Assembly (NCBI RefSeq): GCF_030717945.1
Contig: NZ_JAVAIM010000001.1
Span: 1,301,131-1,365,130 of the forward strand
Source of the DNA: Qipengyuania profundimaris
Lineage (GTDB): Bacteria > Pseudomonadota > Alphaproteobacteria > Sphingomonadales > Sphingomonadaceae
Direction: 5' to 3'
DNA length: 64,000 nt
The notes beneath the pieces were generated by a model. That model searched no databases, was not told where the DNA came from, and was given only the letters and a program-made list of their open reading frames with translations. A program made the position numbers and the translations under genes. Shown one piece after another: positions 1-9,850 of this stretch. Within the stretch, counting starts at the first letter, position 1; every line of letters starts with the position of its first letter.

Positions 1-323
1 GCAAACTCGTCGATCTGATCTGCGCCGCTGCGACCATCCCGCCCGTCTTCGATGTGCCGGAATGGGAGGGAGACCGGGTGCTCGACGGCGGCATGCTCGA
101 CAAGGCGCCTTTGCCGCAAGACGATCACGGGAAAACGCTCGTGCTGCTCACCAGCATCTACGACAATCTCCCCCAGACCGATCGCTGCACCTACATCCAG
201 CCGACCCGCGAGGTCGCGGCGGACAAGATCGATTTTTCCGACGCGAGCAAGGTGACCCGCACCTGGGAGCAGGGCGAAGCGGACGCGCGGCAATGGCTGG
301 CAGACCGCGGGCAGTGCGGCTAA
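1..323 (+). CDS. Patatin-like phospholipase, C-terminal end (cut by window edge)
   Basis: This is the 3' end of a gene that begins before the window; the reading frame is open from base 3. The visible part contains [11 protein letters not shown], the DGG motif that carries the catalytic Asp of the patatin Ser-Asp dyad, preceded by a hydrophobic [10 protein letters not shown] segment typical just upstream of that motif. Patatin proteins are lipid acyl hydrolases. The Ser of the GxSxG motif would lie outside the window. The stop is followed 10 bases later by the ATG of pyrC, so the two may be co-transcribed. The family call rests on one motif and its surroundings, so it is fairly but not fully secure. 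Confidence 0.7.
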   Translation, partial: KLVDLICAAATIPPVFDVPEWEGDRVLDGGMLDKAPLPQDDHGKTLVLLTSIYDNLPQTDRCTYIQPTREVAADKIDFSDASKVTRTWEQGEADARQWLADRGQCG

Positions 324-333
324 GGCGCGCTCA

Positions 334-1371
334 ATGACCCAGACGCTTACTATCCGCCGGCCTGACGACTGGCACCTGCATTTCCGCGACGGCGAAACGA
401 TGCGCGCCGTGGTGCCGCACACCGCGCGGCAGTTCGCGCGCGCCATTGTCATGCCGAACCTGTCGCCGCCGGTGACCACCAGCGCCCTCGCCGCTGCCTA
501 TCGCGAGCGAATCGTGGAAGCCGTGCCGGAAGGCGTAGAGTTCACGCCGCTGATGACGGCCTATTTGACCGACGAGAGCAATGCGGGCGATCTTGCGGCT
601 GGCTTCGCCGATGGCATGCTTACCGCTGCCAAGCTTTACCCGGCGGGCGCTACGACGAACTCCGCGCATGGCGTTAACGATGTCGCCAACATCAGCGGCG
701 TGCTGGAGCGCATGGCCGAGATCGGCATGCCGCTGTGCGTCCATGGCGAGGTCACCCATGCAGAGATCGACATCTTCGACCGCGAAGCCGTGTTCATCGA
801 GCGCGTGCTCGAGCCGCTGGTCGCACGCCTGCCCGAACTCAAGGTGATCTTCGAACACATCACTACGAGGCAGGCGGTCGAGTTCGTCGATGCGTCGGGC
901 CCGAATATCGCGGCGACGATCACGCCGCAGCACCTGCATATCAATCGTAACGACATCCTCGTCGGCGGGATCAGGCCGCACATGTATTGCCTGCCCGTCG
1001 CCAAGCGCGAGGAGCACCGGTTGGCCTTGCGCAAGGCCGCGACCGGCGGTTCTGCAAAGTATTTCCTCGGCACTGACAGCGCGCCGCATCATCGCCAAGA
1101 TAAGGAGAGCGATTGCGGCTGCGCGGGCATTTTCAACGCGCCACACGCGCTTGAGAGCTACGTTACGGTGTTCGACGAGGAGGGCCAGCTCGACCGCTTC
1201 GAGGCTTTCGCATCGGAAAACGGACCGCGCTTCTACGGCCTGCCGCTCAACGAAGGCACCGTGACGCTCGAGAAGATCGCACAGGAAGTTCCGGCATCGG
1301 TCGCTGGCGGTGCGGCGGAGATTGTACCCTTTCATGCCGGCGAAACGCTCAGTTGGCGGCTGGCCTCCTAG
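334..1371 (+). CDS. pyrC: Dihydroorotase (class II, PyrC)
   Basis: Catalyses the reversible cyclisation of carbamoyl aspartate to dihydroorotate, step three of pyrimidine synthesis, in the cytosol. The product is 345 residues, matching the short homodimeric PyrC type. Zinc ligands are visible as HLH at residues 14-16, the carboxylated lysine is K100 in [12 protein letters not shown], and further ligands lie in CVHGE, FEHIT and the GTDSAPH loop. The ATG at 334 closely follows the patatin gene. The last 23 bases overlap the end of the convergent rarD gene. Confidence 0.95.
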   Translation: MTQTLTIRRPDDWHLHFRDGETMRAVVPHTARQFARAIVMPNLSPPVTTSALAAAYRERIVEAVPEGVEFTPLMTAYLTDESNAGDLAAGFADGMLTAAKLYPAGATTNSAHGVNDVANISGVLERMAEIGMPLCVHGEVTHAEIDIFDREAVFIERVLEPLVARLPELKVIFEHITTRQAVEFVDASGPNIAATITPQHLHINRNDILVGGIRPHMYCLPVAKREEHRLALRKAATGGSAKYFLGTDSAPHHRQDKESDCGCAGIFNAPHALESYVTVFDEEGQLDRFEAFASENGPRFYGLPLNEGTVTLEKIAQEVPASVAGGAAEIVPFHAGETLSWRLAS

Positions 1372-2251
1372 AGCGCGACCACAAGTCCCAGACGAAGATC
1401 GCCGCCGCTGCCCAGATGCAGGCGAAGCAGGCCGCCTGCGCGAAGTTCAGCTCTTCGCCGAAGACCGTGAGCCCCAAAATGAAGACGATGCTCGGCGCAA
1501 GGAACTGGATGAAGCCGAGCGTCGAATAGGGCAACTTGCGTGCGGCGATGGCGAACAGCAGCAGCGGGAATGCCGTCAGAGCGCCGCCCAGCATGATCGC
1601 GAGGCTGAGGCCGATGTCCTGCACGAATGACGAACCCGCCGGGCTCTGCGCGTAATACCATGCGACGCCTAGGGCCGGGAGGAGCAGGATCGCCGATTCG
1701 ATGGTAAGGCCCGGCAGCGAGCCGACCGGCACTTGCTTGCGGATGAGGCCGTAGGTTCCGAAGCTCATGGCCAACGTCAGGCTGATCCAGAGGGTTGTCA
1801 GCGCTCCTCCCAATAACAGCGAAACGCCGATCCCGGCGATTGCCACTGCAACCCACTGCGGGCGCGACAGACGCTCGCCGAGCAACAGCGTGCCTAGCAG
1901 CACGTTGACGAGCGGGTTGATGTAATAGCCAAGGCTGGCAGCGTAGACCTGCCCGTTCTGAATCGCCCAGACATAGACCACCCAGTTGATCGCGATCAGA
2001 GTCGCGCTCAGCAGAAGCAGGGCGAGGGTCTTGCGATCCGCCAAGGCCCGGCGGACTTCGCTGCCCTGTTTCCGATAGGCGACGATCAGCAGGCAAAGCG
2101 GCAATGTCCAGATGATCCGCCAGCCGACGAATTCGAACGGCGGCATGCTGCTGACGAGAATCAGGTAAAGCGGCAGGAATCCCCAGATGACATAGGCGCC
2201 AACTGCCGCCCCGAGGCCGGTCCTGTCTGTTTGTGAAGCGGCCTGCGTCAT
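1349..2251 (-). CDS. rarD: RarD-type EamA-family transporter
   Basis: A 300-residue inner-membrane protein of the drug/metabolite transporter superfamily, with about ten hydrophobic segments in two EamA halves. The N-terminal [16 protein letters not shown] and [12 protein letters not shown] segments match RarD, named for a chloramphenicol-sensitive phenotype; its substrate is not settled. The ATG start is supported by a clean open frame. The gene is convergent with pyrC and overlaps its last 23 bases. Nothing in the neighbourhood points to a substrate. Confidence 0.85.
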   Translation of the reverse strand: MTQAASQTDRTGLGAAVGAYVIWGFLPLYLILVSSMPPFEFVGWRIIWTLPLCLLIVAYRKQGSEVRRALADRKTLALLLLSATLIAINWVVYVWAIQNGQVYAASLGYYINPLVNVLLGTLLLGERLSRPQWVAVAIAGIGVSLLLGGALTTLWISLTLAMSFGTYGLIRKQVPVGSLPGLTIESAILLLPALGVAWYYAQSPAGSSFVQDIGLSLAIMLGGALTAFPLLLFAIAARKLPYSTLGFIQFLAPSIVFILGLTVFGEELNFAQAACFACIWAAAAIFVWDLWSRSRRPAAN

Positions 2252-2356
2252 CCTGCAGCGGCGCTAGGCGCGCAAAAACCGCGCTGCAAGCTTCATCTCG
2301 CCGACGCCAAATAGTCGGTTCGTCGCAAATTTGCTTTCTGACGGCGCGGTTGCATT

Positions 2357-2369
2357 CGGTTCAGGTTGG
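2357..2369 (+). promoter_or_regulatory. Putative regulatory motif CGGTTCAGGTTGG upstream of glycine-zipper gene
   Basis: The 13-mer lies about 57 bases before the start of the glycine-zipper protein gene. GTTCAG within it pairs with CTGAAC at 2381-2386 as an interrupted inverted repeat. A near-identical 13-mer (one mismatch) precedes the RcnB-like gene on the other strand at 27605-27617. The cognate regulator is unknown. Confidence 0.35.
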
Positions 2370-2426
2370 CGGGCCTAAAGCTGAACATCACAGGGCCAAT
2401 ACAAGATCGCAAAAGGGACGAATACG

Positions 2427-2945
2427 ATGGCAAATATGTTTAAGCTTCCAGCACTGGCCATGGCCGCAGCGGGCCTCATACTGGCCGTGCCCGCATCCGC
2501 CGCACCGGCCGCCAATGCTGCTCCGGCGGCGCACGCCTCCGTCTATTACGATGGACCTGCTTCCACGGTTTACGAGCACGGCAAGAAGAAGCGCAAGCAT
2601 TGGAAGCGCTATCGCGATCGCGCCCATTACAGCGACCGCGGCTATTACAACGATCGCCGCGACTATCGTGACTACCGCCAGTCGCGTCCCTATTACATGG
2701 GCTACGACCGCAACTATGGCGAGCCGGTCCGCCGCGACACACGCATCTGGCGCGGTCGTGACGGGCGGTATTACTGTCGCCGCGACAATGGCACCACCGG
2801 CCTTCTGGTCGGCGCGGGGGTCGGCGCGCTGATCGGCCATGAAGTCGCCGGTCGTGGCGACCGCACTCTCGGCGCGATCCTTGGCGGTGCTGCCGGGGCG
2901 CTGCTCGGCCGGACCATCGATCGCTCCAGCACACGCTGCGGCTAA
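2427..2945 (+). CDS. Secreted glycine-zipper 2TM domain protein
   Basis: A 172-residue envelope protein. A signal peptide (about residues 1-25, ending near ASA-AP) is followed by a Tyr/Arg-rich basic stretch (DRGYYNDRRDYRDYRQ) and a C-terminal Gly-zipper hairpin, GAGVGALIGHEVAGRG then GAILGGAAGALLGR. This arrangement is typical of 17-kDa-antigen-like or glycine-zipper 2TM proteins of the cell envelope. The ribosome site AAAAGGGACG precedes the ATG. The gene stands alone between rarD, which diverges, and a lipoprotein gene. Function is unknown; envelope integrity is the usual guess for the family. Confidence 0.8.
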   Translation: MANMFKLPALAMAAAGLILAVPASAAPAANAAPAAHASVYYDGPASTVYEHGKKKRKHWKRYRDRAHYSDRGYYNDRRDYRDYRQSRPYYMGYDRNYGEPVRRDTRIWRGRDGRYYCRRDNGTTGLLVGAGVGALIGHEVAGRGDRTLGAILGGAAGALLGRTIDRSSTRCG

Positions 2946-3019
2946 TCCGAAACACCAGCTTTCGTCCGTGCCCACCCACGGGCGGAGGGCGGCACCCTAG
3001 ATAACAATCACGGGCCGCC

Positions 3020-3061
3020 AAGGGCGTCTCTTCTTTCCCATCGGAGAGAGGAGGCGCCCTT
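3020..3061 (+). terminator. Probable terminator after glycine-zipper gene
   Basis: AAGGGCGTCTC (3020-3030) pairs with GAGGCGCCCTT (3051-3061), eleven pairs including one G-U, around an 18-base loop. TATCGTTTT follows. The long loop and short T-run make it a moderate-quality intrinsic terminator. Confidence 0.5.
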
Positions 3062-3182
3062 ATCGTTTTGACTTAAGCTTTTCGCAGGCTAGGTGTCCCG
3101 CTATGATGCAGCGCGCTGCAAGCGGCTGGAAACCGACGGTCCCAGACAGCAGAAGCCGACACCTGTCTGCCGGAGGTCCCTG

Positions 3183-3893
3183 ATGAAATTCCGTCCCTTA
3201 GCTGCGCTCGCCCCTGTCGTCCTGCTGGCTGCCTGTGGCGGTAATGCGGATGACGCGCAGGATGCCGATGCGGTCGATCCGGCGAGCGAACAGGCGCTCA
3301 ACGATGGCTTGATGAGCGATCCCGACCTGGCCGGTCAGAACGAGGCCAATGCGGCCTTGTCGGGCACGGGCAGCCAGGCGATCCCCGAAATCGACAAGAG
3401 CCCGCGCGCCGTCGAAGCCGCGCGCAACCGCGCTGCGCAGATGGTCGGCGGATCGTCCAATCTGAAGGCCGCTCCTGCTGCCAAGCAGCTGGCGGCCAAT
3501 GCGCCCGATACGGCGGCGATGGTGGCCGCAGCGCGCGCTGCGGTAAAGCCGGACGGCCCGAATTGCGCTGCGAGCGCCGAATACGGCTCCGCCTGGGCCG
3601 CCAAGCTCCCGACTGCTTTCCCCGTCTATCCGCGCGGCAATACGCAAGAAGCCGCCGGGACGGACGAGGGCGACTGTGCGTTGAGAATCGTCTCCTTCTA
3701 CACGCCGGTCGCCCTCGACGACGTTCTATCCTTCTACAGCACGCGCGCCCGCGATGCCGGCTTCAATGTCGAGCACACGGTGAAGGACGGGGACAATATT
3801 CTCAGCGGCACTAAGGGCCAGTCGGCATATGTCATCTATGGCCGCCGCCTCGATCAGGGCGTGACCCAGATCGATCTCGTCACGAGCAACTGA
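3183..3893 (+). CDS. Putative lipoprotein, conserved hypothetical
   Basis: The product is 236 residues with a lipoprotein signal, VVLLAAC-GG, giving a Cys lipidation site near residue 19. The N-terminal half of the mature protein is acidic and Ala-rich, probably disordered. The C-terminal 100 residues look folded (FPVYPRG, DDVLSFYSTRARDAGF). I place the start at 3183, directly before the signal sequence and after CCGGAGG; an upstream in-frame start at 3093 would bury the lipobox. The gene is convergent with astD. I recognise no functional domain. Confidence 0.75.
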   Translation: MKFRPLAALAPVVLLAACGGNADDAQDADAVDPASEQALNDGLMSDPDLAGQNEANAALSGTGSQAIPEIDKSPRAVEAARNRAAQMVGGSSNLKAAPAAKQLAANAPDTAAMVAAARAAVKPDGPNCAASAEYGSAWAAKLPTAFPVYPRGNTQEAAGTDEGDCALRIVSFYTPVALDDVLSFYSTRARDAGFNVEHTVKDGDNILSGTKGQSAYVIYGRRLDQGVTQIDLVTSN

Positions 3894-3917
3894 CGCGTCC
3901 GCCCCGCCGGGCAGCCG

Positions 3918-5330
3918 TCAGGACTTGAGACCGATGCCGATGGTGGCGCGCGGCTGCTCCATCTCGGTGCTCGCCACCGGATAGGCGCAGTAATCCGCTG
4001 CGTAGAACGCCGCCGGACGATGGTTGCCCGACAGGCCGATCCCACCGAAAGGCGCGGCCGACGAAGCTCCATTGGTAGGCCGGTTCCAGTTGACGATACC
4101 GGCGCGGATTTCGCTCCAGAACTGCTCGAAATCGCTCGGACTTCCTCCGATAAGCGAGGCGGACAGGCCGTAACGAGTATTGTTCGCCTCGGCGATAGCG
4201 GCATCGAGATCGGCCACGCGGATCACCTGCAGCAACGGGCCGAACAGCTCGATATCGGGTCGCTCGGCGATATCGGTCGCATCGAGGATCGACGGCGACA
4301 GGAAGGGCAGGCTCTCGTCCTTGCGCTTCATGTGCACGATCGGCTTCCCGCCGCGCGACATCAGCGCGACGAAGCTTTCGGATAGAAGATCTGCCGTCTG
4401 GTTGTCGATCACACACCCCATGAAGGGCTGCGGATCGGCGAAGGGTTCGTCGACGATAAGCCGCTCGGTCAGCGCCTTCACTTCCGCGACGAGCTGATCG
4501 AACATCGAATCGACCACGATCAGACGGCGCGCGGCGGTGCAGCGCTGGCCTGCAGTCGTGAAGGCCGACTGGATGATCGTCGCGGCGGCATCGGCCAGCT
4601 TGGGCGTGTCGGTGACGACGATGGGGTTGTTGCCGCCCATCTCCAGCGCGACGATCTTGCCGGGGTTCGAGGCGAGCTTGCGATTGATCGCAATCCCGGC
4701 GCGCGCCGATCCGGTGAAGAGTACGCCGTCGACATCGGCATGCTCGACCAGCGCCTTGCCCGCATCCGGGCCGCCGTGGATGCACTGCACCACGCCTTCG
4801 GCAATGCCGGCTTCGTGGAAGCACCGGGTCAGGAATTCGCCAACTGCGGGCACTTTCTCGCTCGGCTTGAAGATCACGGCATTGCCCGCGATCAGCGCGG
4901 GGACGATATGGCCGTTCGGCAAATGCGCGGGGAAGTTGTACGGCCCGAGCACGACCATCAGGCCGTGCGGTTTATGGCGCAGCGCGGCGGTGCCCTGCAG
5001 CGCGCTGTCGAGCTTCTTCTGCCCGGTGCGTTCGGCATAGGCGGTGACGGAGATATCGACCTTGCCGATAACGGCCTGGACTTCCGTGCGGGCTTCCCAT
5101 AGCGGCTTGCCGGTTTCGCGCGCGATCAGTTCGGCGAAGGGTTCGGCATGCTTGCGCACGGCGTTGGCGAAGCGGCGGAGCAATTCGACGCGCTGGCCCA
5201 GCGGTATCCGCGCCCAGTCGCGCATCGCCTCCCGCCCGCGGGCGATCGTCTGCTCGACATCGCCCGCCGTGCCGCGCCAGATTTCCGCGCCGGTGGCAGG
5301 TTCGGTAGAAACCAGTTCCATATCAGACAA
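3918..5330 (-). CDS. astD: N-succinylglutamate 5-semialdehyde dehydrogenase
   Basis: Oxidises N-succinylglutamate semialdehyde to N-succinylglutamate with NAD, the fourth step of the arginine succinyltransferase (AST) pathway. The 470-residue aldehyde dehydrogenase fold shows the PYNFP and GPYNFPAHLPNGH segments typical of AstD, the general base Glu in LEMGGNN, and the nucleophile Cys in TAGQRCTAARR. A TTG at 5330 lies six bases from GGAAGG, whereas the ATG at 5321 is fifteen bases away, so TTG is the better-spaced start. No astA, astB or astE lies in the window. Confidence 0.88.
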   Translation of the reverse strand: MSDMELVSTEPATGAEIWRGTAGDVEQTIARGREAMRDWARIPLGQRVELLRRFANAVRKHAEPFAELIARETGKPLWEARTEVQAVIGKVDISVTAYAERTGQKKLDSALQGTAALRHKPHGLMVVLGPYNFPAHLPNGHIVPALIAGNAVIFKPSEKVPAVGEFLTRCFHEAGIAEGVVQCIHGGPDAGKALVEHADVDGVLFTGSARAGIAINRKLASNPGKIVALEMGGNNPIVVTDTPKLADAAATIIQSAFTTAGQRCTAARRLIVVDSMFDQLVAEVKALTERLIVDEPFADPQPFMGCVIDNQTADLLSESFVALMSRGGKPIVHMKRKDESLPFLSPSILDATDIAERPDIELFGPLLQVIRVADLDAAIAEANNTRYGLSASLIGGSPSDFEQFWSEIRAGIVNWNRPTNGASSAAPFGGIGLSGNHRPAAFYAADYCAYPVASTEMEQPRATIGIGLKS

Positions 5331-5416
5331 TCGAGACCTTCCCGCGACCTTCTTCGTTCGTGTGCGCGCCTATGAGATAGCGGCGTGAGTGCGTCAAATG
5401 GCAAATGGCGACTACA

Positions 5417-6814
5417 TCACACATGGCCAGCCGGCGCCGGTGCCGGGCCGTGTGCCTCGCCCATGCGCCGTAAGACCGCGACCTTGTCGGCCAGCGGTTG
5501 CCAGTCGTCGTTTTCGGCAATCGCCGACCAGATGCTCTCGACCTCGTCGATGAGCATGGACTGCGGCGCTCCGTCGCTCCAGTAGGGGTGATTACTCGGT
5601 AGAGGGCGATAGTCTGCCATCGCGTCAGCCAGCGCACCCTCCGCCTCTCGTTTGCCCTGATGCCGGAAGAAGAACTCGTCCGGCTGGGTCCCGCTTTCGC
5701 GCAATTGCGCTTCGCTCGCCGCAACCAGCGCCGCGTCCGCCTCCGCGCCGCGACTTTCGAGGCCGAGGCGCCAGCACCACCGCCGCCCGATGGCTTCCAT
5801 GTAGAGTGGCCCGAAGCGATCCATCGCGGCGATCAGCGGAGGTGCGTCTGTCAGGACGCGCAGGGTAATGGCGAACTGGCCGCAATTCCAGTGCAGCGCT
5901 TCCGGCTGGCGGCCGAAGGCGTAGAGCCCCTGATGATCGAAATAGGCCGCGGTGAACGCCGGGTCCCATTTCGGCAGGAACCGCCAGGGTCCGTAATCGA
6001 AGCTCTCGCCCGAGATGTTCATGTTGTCGGTATTGAGCACGCCATGGACGAAGCCTGCGACCATGTAGCTGGCAGCGAGATCGGCCAGCCGCTCGACCAC
6101 GAGGTGCATCAGCTTCACCGCAGGTTCGTCGCGTCCGGGTGCATCCTCCGGCGGCGGCGGGCCGGGAAACTGTTCGAGGCAGTAGTCGACAAGCTGCGCC
6201 ATATGCTCGCGCTCTTCCAGCGCGAGAAGCCGCTGGAAAGTGCCGATGCGGATGTGTCCATGGCTCAGCCGCGTCATCACGGCAGAGCGCGTGGGGGAAG
6301 GCTCGTCGCCGCGCCACAGCGATTCGCCCGTCTCGACCACGCTGAAGGTTTTGGAGGTGTAGACGCCCAGCGCCTCCAGCATCTCGGTCGCCAGGATTTC
6401 GCGCACCGCACCCTTCAGGGTCAGGCGGCCGTCACCGTCGCGGCTCCACGGCGTCTGGCCCGATCCCTTGGTGCCGAAGTCGAGCAGGCGGTCCGCTCCA
6501 TCGCGCAGCTGCGCGAACAGGAAGCCGCGTCCGTCGCCGATCTCGGGATTGTACACGCGGAACTGGTGGCCGTGATAGCGTAGAGCCAGCGGCTGCGGCA
6601 GGTTGTCGGGCAGCGCCTCGAAGCGACCGAAATGGCGGAGCCAGTCCTCGTCCGAGAGATTGTCCAGCCCCACCGTCGCTGCGTGGCGATCGTTGCGGAA
6701 GCGCAATGTCGTCTCGGGAAAGTCGCCCGGCGCGACCGGGTCGCCGATCCATTCGGCGAGGGCGGCGATCGGCGTGTCGGGGCGATAGCTCGCAGCTTGC
6801 GGTTCGTCGCGCAT
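5417..6814 (-). CDS. selO: Protein adenylyltransferase SelO (YdiU family)
   Basis: A 465-residue pseudokinase-fold enzyme of the SelO family, known to transfer AMP from ATP to protein Ser/Thr/Tyr. Family landmarks include RYHGHQFRVYNPEIGDGRGF, the FGTKGSGQTPWSRDGDGRLTLKG loop region, ATEMLEALGVYTSKT, RLSHGHIRIGTFQ and the GVLNTDNMNI metal-binding loop. I start it at the ATG at 6814; the frame stays open upstream, but that part is antisense to the next gene. The C-terminus (PAPAGHV) lacks the Cys or Sec seen in many SelO proteins. Confidence 0.92.
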   Translation of the reverse strand: MRDEPQAASYRPDTPIAALAEWIGDPVAPGDFPETTLRFRNDRHAATVGLDNLSDEDWLRHFGRFEALPDNLPQPLALRYHGHQFRVYNPEIGDGRGFLFAQLRDGADRLLDFGTKGSGQTPWSRDGDGRLTLKGAVREILATEMLEALGVYTSKTFSVVETGESLWRGDEPSPTRSAVMTRLSHGHIRIGTFQRLLALEEREHMAQLVDYCLEQFPGPPPPEDAPGRDEPAVKLMHLVVERLADLAASYMVAGFVHGVLNTDNMNISGESFDYGPWRFLPKWDPAFTAAYFDHQGLYAFGRQPEALHWNCGQFAITLRVLTDAPPLIAAMDRFGPLYMEAIGRRWCWRLGLESRGAEADAALVAASEAQLRESGTQPDEFFFRHQGKREAEGALADAMADYRPLPSNHPYWSDGAPQSMLIDEVESIWSAIAENDDWQPLADKVAVLRRMGEAHGPAPAPAGHV

Positions 6815-6889
6815 GCAGCGATAGTGGGGACGAAGCCCGCCCGCAGCAAGGGCGACACCGAAATCGGCACGGGACACACTCCTTCGACC

Positions 6890-7756
6890 ATGGACACGAG
6901 CTACACCGACCGCAGTTGGCAGAGCGCCGACGGCCTCACCCTGCATTTCCGCGACTATGGCGAGGCGAACGACCGACCACCGGTGATATGCCTGCACGGC
7001 TTGACCCGCAACGCTCGTGATTTCGAGGATCTGGCGGCGCATATCGCAGCGCAGGGCTGGCGCGTGATCGTGCCCGACATGCGCGGGCGCGGCGATAGCG
7101 AATATGCCAGCGACACGGCGAGCTATGCCGTGCCGACCTATGTCGGCGATGTGATCGCGCTGCTGGAGCAGGAGGGGATCGAGCGTTTCGTTTCCGTCGG
7201 CACGTCGATGGGCGGGCTCATCACGATGGTCCTCGCCACCGTGCGGCCCGATGCGCTGGCGGGGGTCGTGCTCAATGATATCGGACCGGCGCTGGAGGTG
7301 GCGGGACTGGACGCGATCAAGGGCTATGTCGGGCAGGGGCGTAGCTTCCCGACCTGGATGCACGCCGCCCGCGCGCTGGAAGAGGTGCAGGGCGCGAACT
7401 TCCCGCGCTTCGAAATGCAGGACTGGATCCGTATGGCCAAGCGCGGGATGGCGCTGGCCAGCAGCGGGCGCATCGTGTTCGATTACGACATGAAGATCGC
7501 CGAGCCGATCCTTGCGGCGGACGAAGCCGCCGTTCCGCCCGATCTGTGGCCTGCTTTCGAGGCGCTCGGCGGACGTCCTGTGCTGCTGCTGCGCGGCGAA
7601 GTATCGCCCCTCCTGTCGACGGAAAGCTTCGCCGAGATGCGGAAGCGGCTTCCCGAGGCCACTGCCGTCACCATTCCGCAGATCGGCCACGCGCCAACAT
7701 TGGACGAGGCGGAGGCACGCGCGGCCATCGATACGCTCCTCGGGCGCGTGGCATGA
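6890..7756 (+). CDS. Alpha/beta hydrolase
   Basis: A 288-residue alpha/beta-hydrolase with the oxyanion-loop CLHGLTRNA near residue 35, the nucleophile elbow VGTSMGG, and a C-terminal catalytic His in QIGHAPTL. RGRGDS after the third strand is typical of the fold. The substrate cannot be told. Its last four bases (ATGA) overlap the start of the glycosyltransferase gene, so the two are translationally coupled. It diverges from selO across about 75 bases. Confidence 0.85.
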   Translation: MDTSYTDRSWQSADGLTLHFRDYGEANDRPPVICLHGLTRNARDFEDLAAHIAAQGWRVIVPDMRGRGDSEYASDTASYAVPTYVGDVIALLEQEGIERFVSVGTSMGGLITMVLATVRPDALAGVVLNDIGPALEVAGLDAIKGYVGQGRSFPTWMHAARALEEVQGANFPRFEMQDWIRMAKRGMALASSGRIVFDYDMKIAEPILAADEAAVPPDLWPAFEALGGRPVLLLRGEVSPLLSTESFAEMRKRLPEATAVTIPQIGHAPTLDEAEARAAIDTLLGRVA

Positions 7757-8886
7757 GCGCCGGTCGCCCGCGCATCCTGCACCTGCACTCCACCTTCGCC
7801 GCCGGGGGCAAGGAACGGCGCAGCGTGCAACTGATCAACGCCTTCGGTGCCAAGGCGAAGCACACCATCGTCTCCGCAGAGCCCGACCGGCTGGGCGCCG
7901 CCGACGGCATCGCGAAAAGCATCGACGTTATGGTGCAGCCCGAATTCCCCAGCCTCAAGGGCCTGCCGCTCCCCGGTCGCCTCCAGCGGCTCGCCAAGGC
8001 GATGAAGCCCTACGATCTCATCCTCACCTATAATTGGGGCGCGATGGATGCGGTGATGGCGCATACGCTGTTCAAGGACGTCCACGGCCTTCCGCCGCTT
8101 ATCCATCACGAAGACGGATTCGACGAAAGCGAGCTTCACCGCCTGAAGAAGCGGCGCACCTGGTACCGGCGGGTCGCGCTTGGGCGGTCTTCCGGGCTCG
8201 TCGTTCCGTCCGAACGGCTCGAGGAAATCGCGCTGGTCGATTGGCAGCAGCCGCTCGGCCGGGTGAAGCGCATCCCCAACGGGATCGACACCAAGGCCTT
8301 CGGCATGCGGCCGAAGAAAGACGCGCTGCGGCTGATCAAGCGCCCGGGCGAGCACTGGGTCGGCACGCTGGCGGGCCTGCGCACGATCAAGAACCTGCCC
8401 CGGCTGGTTCGCGCCTTCGCGCCGCTGCCGGACGAATGGCAGCTGGTCATCGTCGGCGAGGGCGAGGCCCGCGACGCGATCCTTGCCGAGGTTGATCGCC
8501 TCAAGATTAATCACCGCGTCCACCTGCCCGGTTCGGTCGCCGATCCGGCGCGGGTCATCGGCCTGTTCGACATTTTTGCCCTATCGAGCGATTCCGAGCA
8601 GTTTCCGCTCTCGGTCGTCGAGGCCATGGCTGCGGGCTTGCCGATCGTCGCCCCGGCGGTGGGCGATATCGCCGGGATGGTGGCCGAAGCAAACGAACCG
8701 TACATCACCTCCCCCGGCAGCGAGGGCGGCCTTCAGGATGTCGTGGCCGCGCTGGCGCAGTCGAAGGACCTGCGGCGCCAGGTCGGCGAGGCCAATCGCG
8801 CAAAGGCCGTGGCCGAGTTCGACGAAGCGAAAATGGTGGCGACTTATCGGCGCCTCTTTTCGAGCGCGATGGGGCGGGAGCTGTAG
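7753..8886 (+). CDS. GT4-family glycosyltransferase
   Basis: A 377-residue GT-B glycosyltransferase. The N-terminal domain opens with RILHLHSTFAAGGKERR, the usual glycine-rich acceptor loop. The C-terminal domain has LAGLRTIKNLPRLVRAF and the EX7E motif in SEQFPLSVVEAMAAGLPIVAP, which places it in family GT4. The likely role is envelope or exopolysaccharide sugar transfer. The start is the ATG of the ATGA overlap with the hydrolase. No other sugar-pathway genes sit alongside. Confidence 0.87.
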   Translation: MSAGRPRILHLHSTFAAGGKERRSVQLINAFGAKAKHTIVSAEPDRLGAADGIAKSIDVMVQPEFPSLKGLPLPGRLQRLAKAMKPYDLILTYNWGAMDAVMAHTLFKDVHGLPPLIHHEDGFDESELHRLKKRRTWYRRVALGRSSGLVVPSERLEEIALVDWQQPLGRVKRIPNGIDTKAFGMRPKKDALRLIKRPGEHWVGTLAGLRTIKNLPRLVRAFAPLPDEWQLVIVGEGEARDAILAEVDRLKINHRVHLPGSVADPARVIGLFDIFALSSDSEQFPLSVVEAMAAGLPIVAPAVGDIAGMVAEANEPYITSPGSEGGLQDVVAALAQSKDLRRQVGEANRAKAVAEFDEAKMVATYRRLFSSAMGREL

Positions 8887-9018
8887 CCGAACCGGCGTGC
8901 GCTTTCATCGTCCGTTCACCCGGACGGGGACAGGCTTCGACGACCATTGCCCTTGGCGGGCGCACTGCCTAAAGACGCGCAAACATTTTTCGACAAGACA
9001 AAGCGGAGCCCGCCACAC

Positions 9019-9816
9019 GTGGCCCTCACACCCAAGAAAGAACTCAGCCGCGAGGAAAAACTCGCGAAACGTGACGCCGCCGAGCAGGAAGCCCTGCTGC
9101 GGGAGGTCGATGACGCGGTGCGCCAAGGCGATACCGAGGAATTCTTCACGAAATACGGCAAGCCTTTGCTCGCCGTGCTCATCCTCGGCCTGGTCGGTTT
9201 CGGCGGCTATTTGTTCTGGGACAGCCGCCAGGAACAGGCGATGGAGGCTGATTCCGAAGTTCTCGTGGGCGCGCTCGACCAGGTCGAAGCGGGCAATCTG
9301 CAGACCGGATACGACCAGCTCGAGGCGCTGGCCGGTGAAGACAGGGGCGGGGCCTCCGCCGTTGCAGGACTCATGCGCGCCGGGATCGCTGCCGAGCAGG
9401 ACAGGCCCGATGAAGCCGCGCGCCTCTTCGCCGCCGTCGCCGCGAATGAAAGCGCACCACAGGCGCTGCGCGACCTCGCGAAGCTGCGCGAAGTCGCCAC
9501 GCGGTACGACAGCCTGTCGAGCGGCGAGGTGATTACCCAGCTGAAACCGCTTGCCGTTCCCGGAAATCCTTTCTTCGCCAGCGCCGGCGAACTCGTCGCC
9601 CATGCCTACATGGACCAGGGCAAGGAAGCCGAGGCGGGCGCGCTGTTCGCGCAGATCGCTAAGGCAGACGATGCGCCCGAAGGACTACGCTCGCGCGCAC
9701 GGCAGATGGCCGGCGTGCTCGGCGTCGATGCGATCGAGGACGTGGACGCTCTGCTCGAAGAACAGGGCGTGGACACTCAGGCCGCGGATGGCGAAGCCGC
9801 CGCGCAAATCCAGTAA
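9019..9816 (+). CDS. YfgM-like membrane-anchored tetratricopeptide protein
   Basis: The product is 265 residues if it starts at the GTG at 9019, which is preceded by AGCGGAG; a TTG at 8947 in the same frame lacks such support. A charged N-terminus (KKELSREEKLAKR) is followed by one membrane segment, LLAVLILGLVGFGGYLFW, around residues 48-66, then periplasmic helical repeats. In enterobacteria YfgM associates with the SecYEG translocon and periplasmic chaperones, and it is encoded just before bamB. The same order is kept here, which supports the call. Confidence 0.8.
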   Translation: MALTPKKELSREEKLAKRDAAEQEALLREVDDAVRQGDTEEFFTKYGKPLLAVLILGLVGFGGYLFWDSRQEQAMEADSEVLVGALDQVEAGNLQTGYDQLEALAGEDRGGASAVAGLMRAGIAAEQDRPDEAARLFAAVAANESAPQALRDLAKLREVATRYDSLSSGEVITQLKPLAVPGNPFFASAGELVAHAYMDQGKEAEAGALFAQIAKADDAPEGLRSRARQMAGVLGVDAIEDVDALLEEQGVDTQAADGEAAAQIQ

Positions 9817-9850
9817 GGGGCCCGTTCGGGCCGGAATGGAAGAACCGACT

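Noticed and set aside
6815-7690. Upstream extension of the selO frame to 757 codons
   Set aside because: The extra 292 codons are antisense to the alpha/beta hydrolase gene, and SelO homology begins at the ATG at 6814.
9819-9832. GGCCCG-TT-CGGGCC hairpin between the YfgM-like gene and bamB as a terminator
   Set aside because: The loop is only two bases and no T-run follows, and it lies in a 34-base gap of an expected operon.
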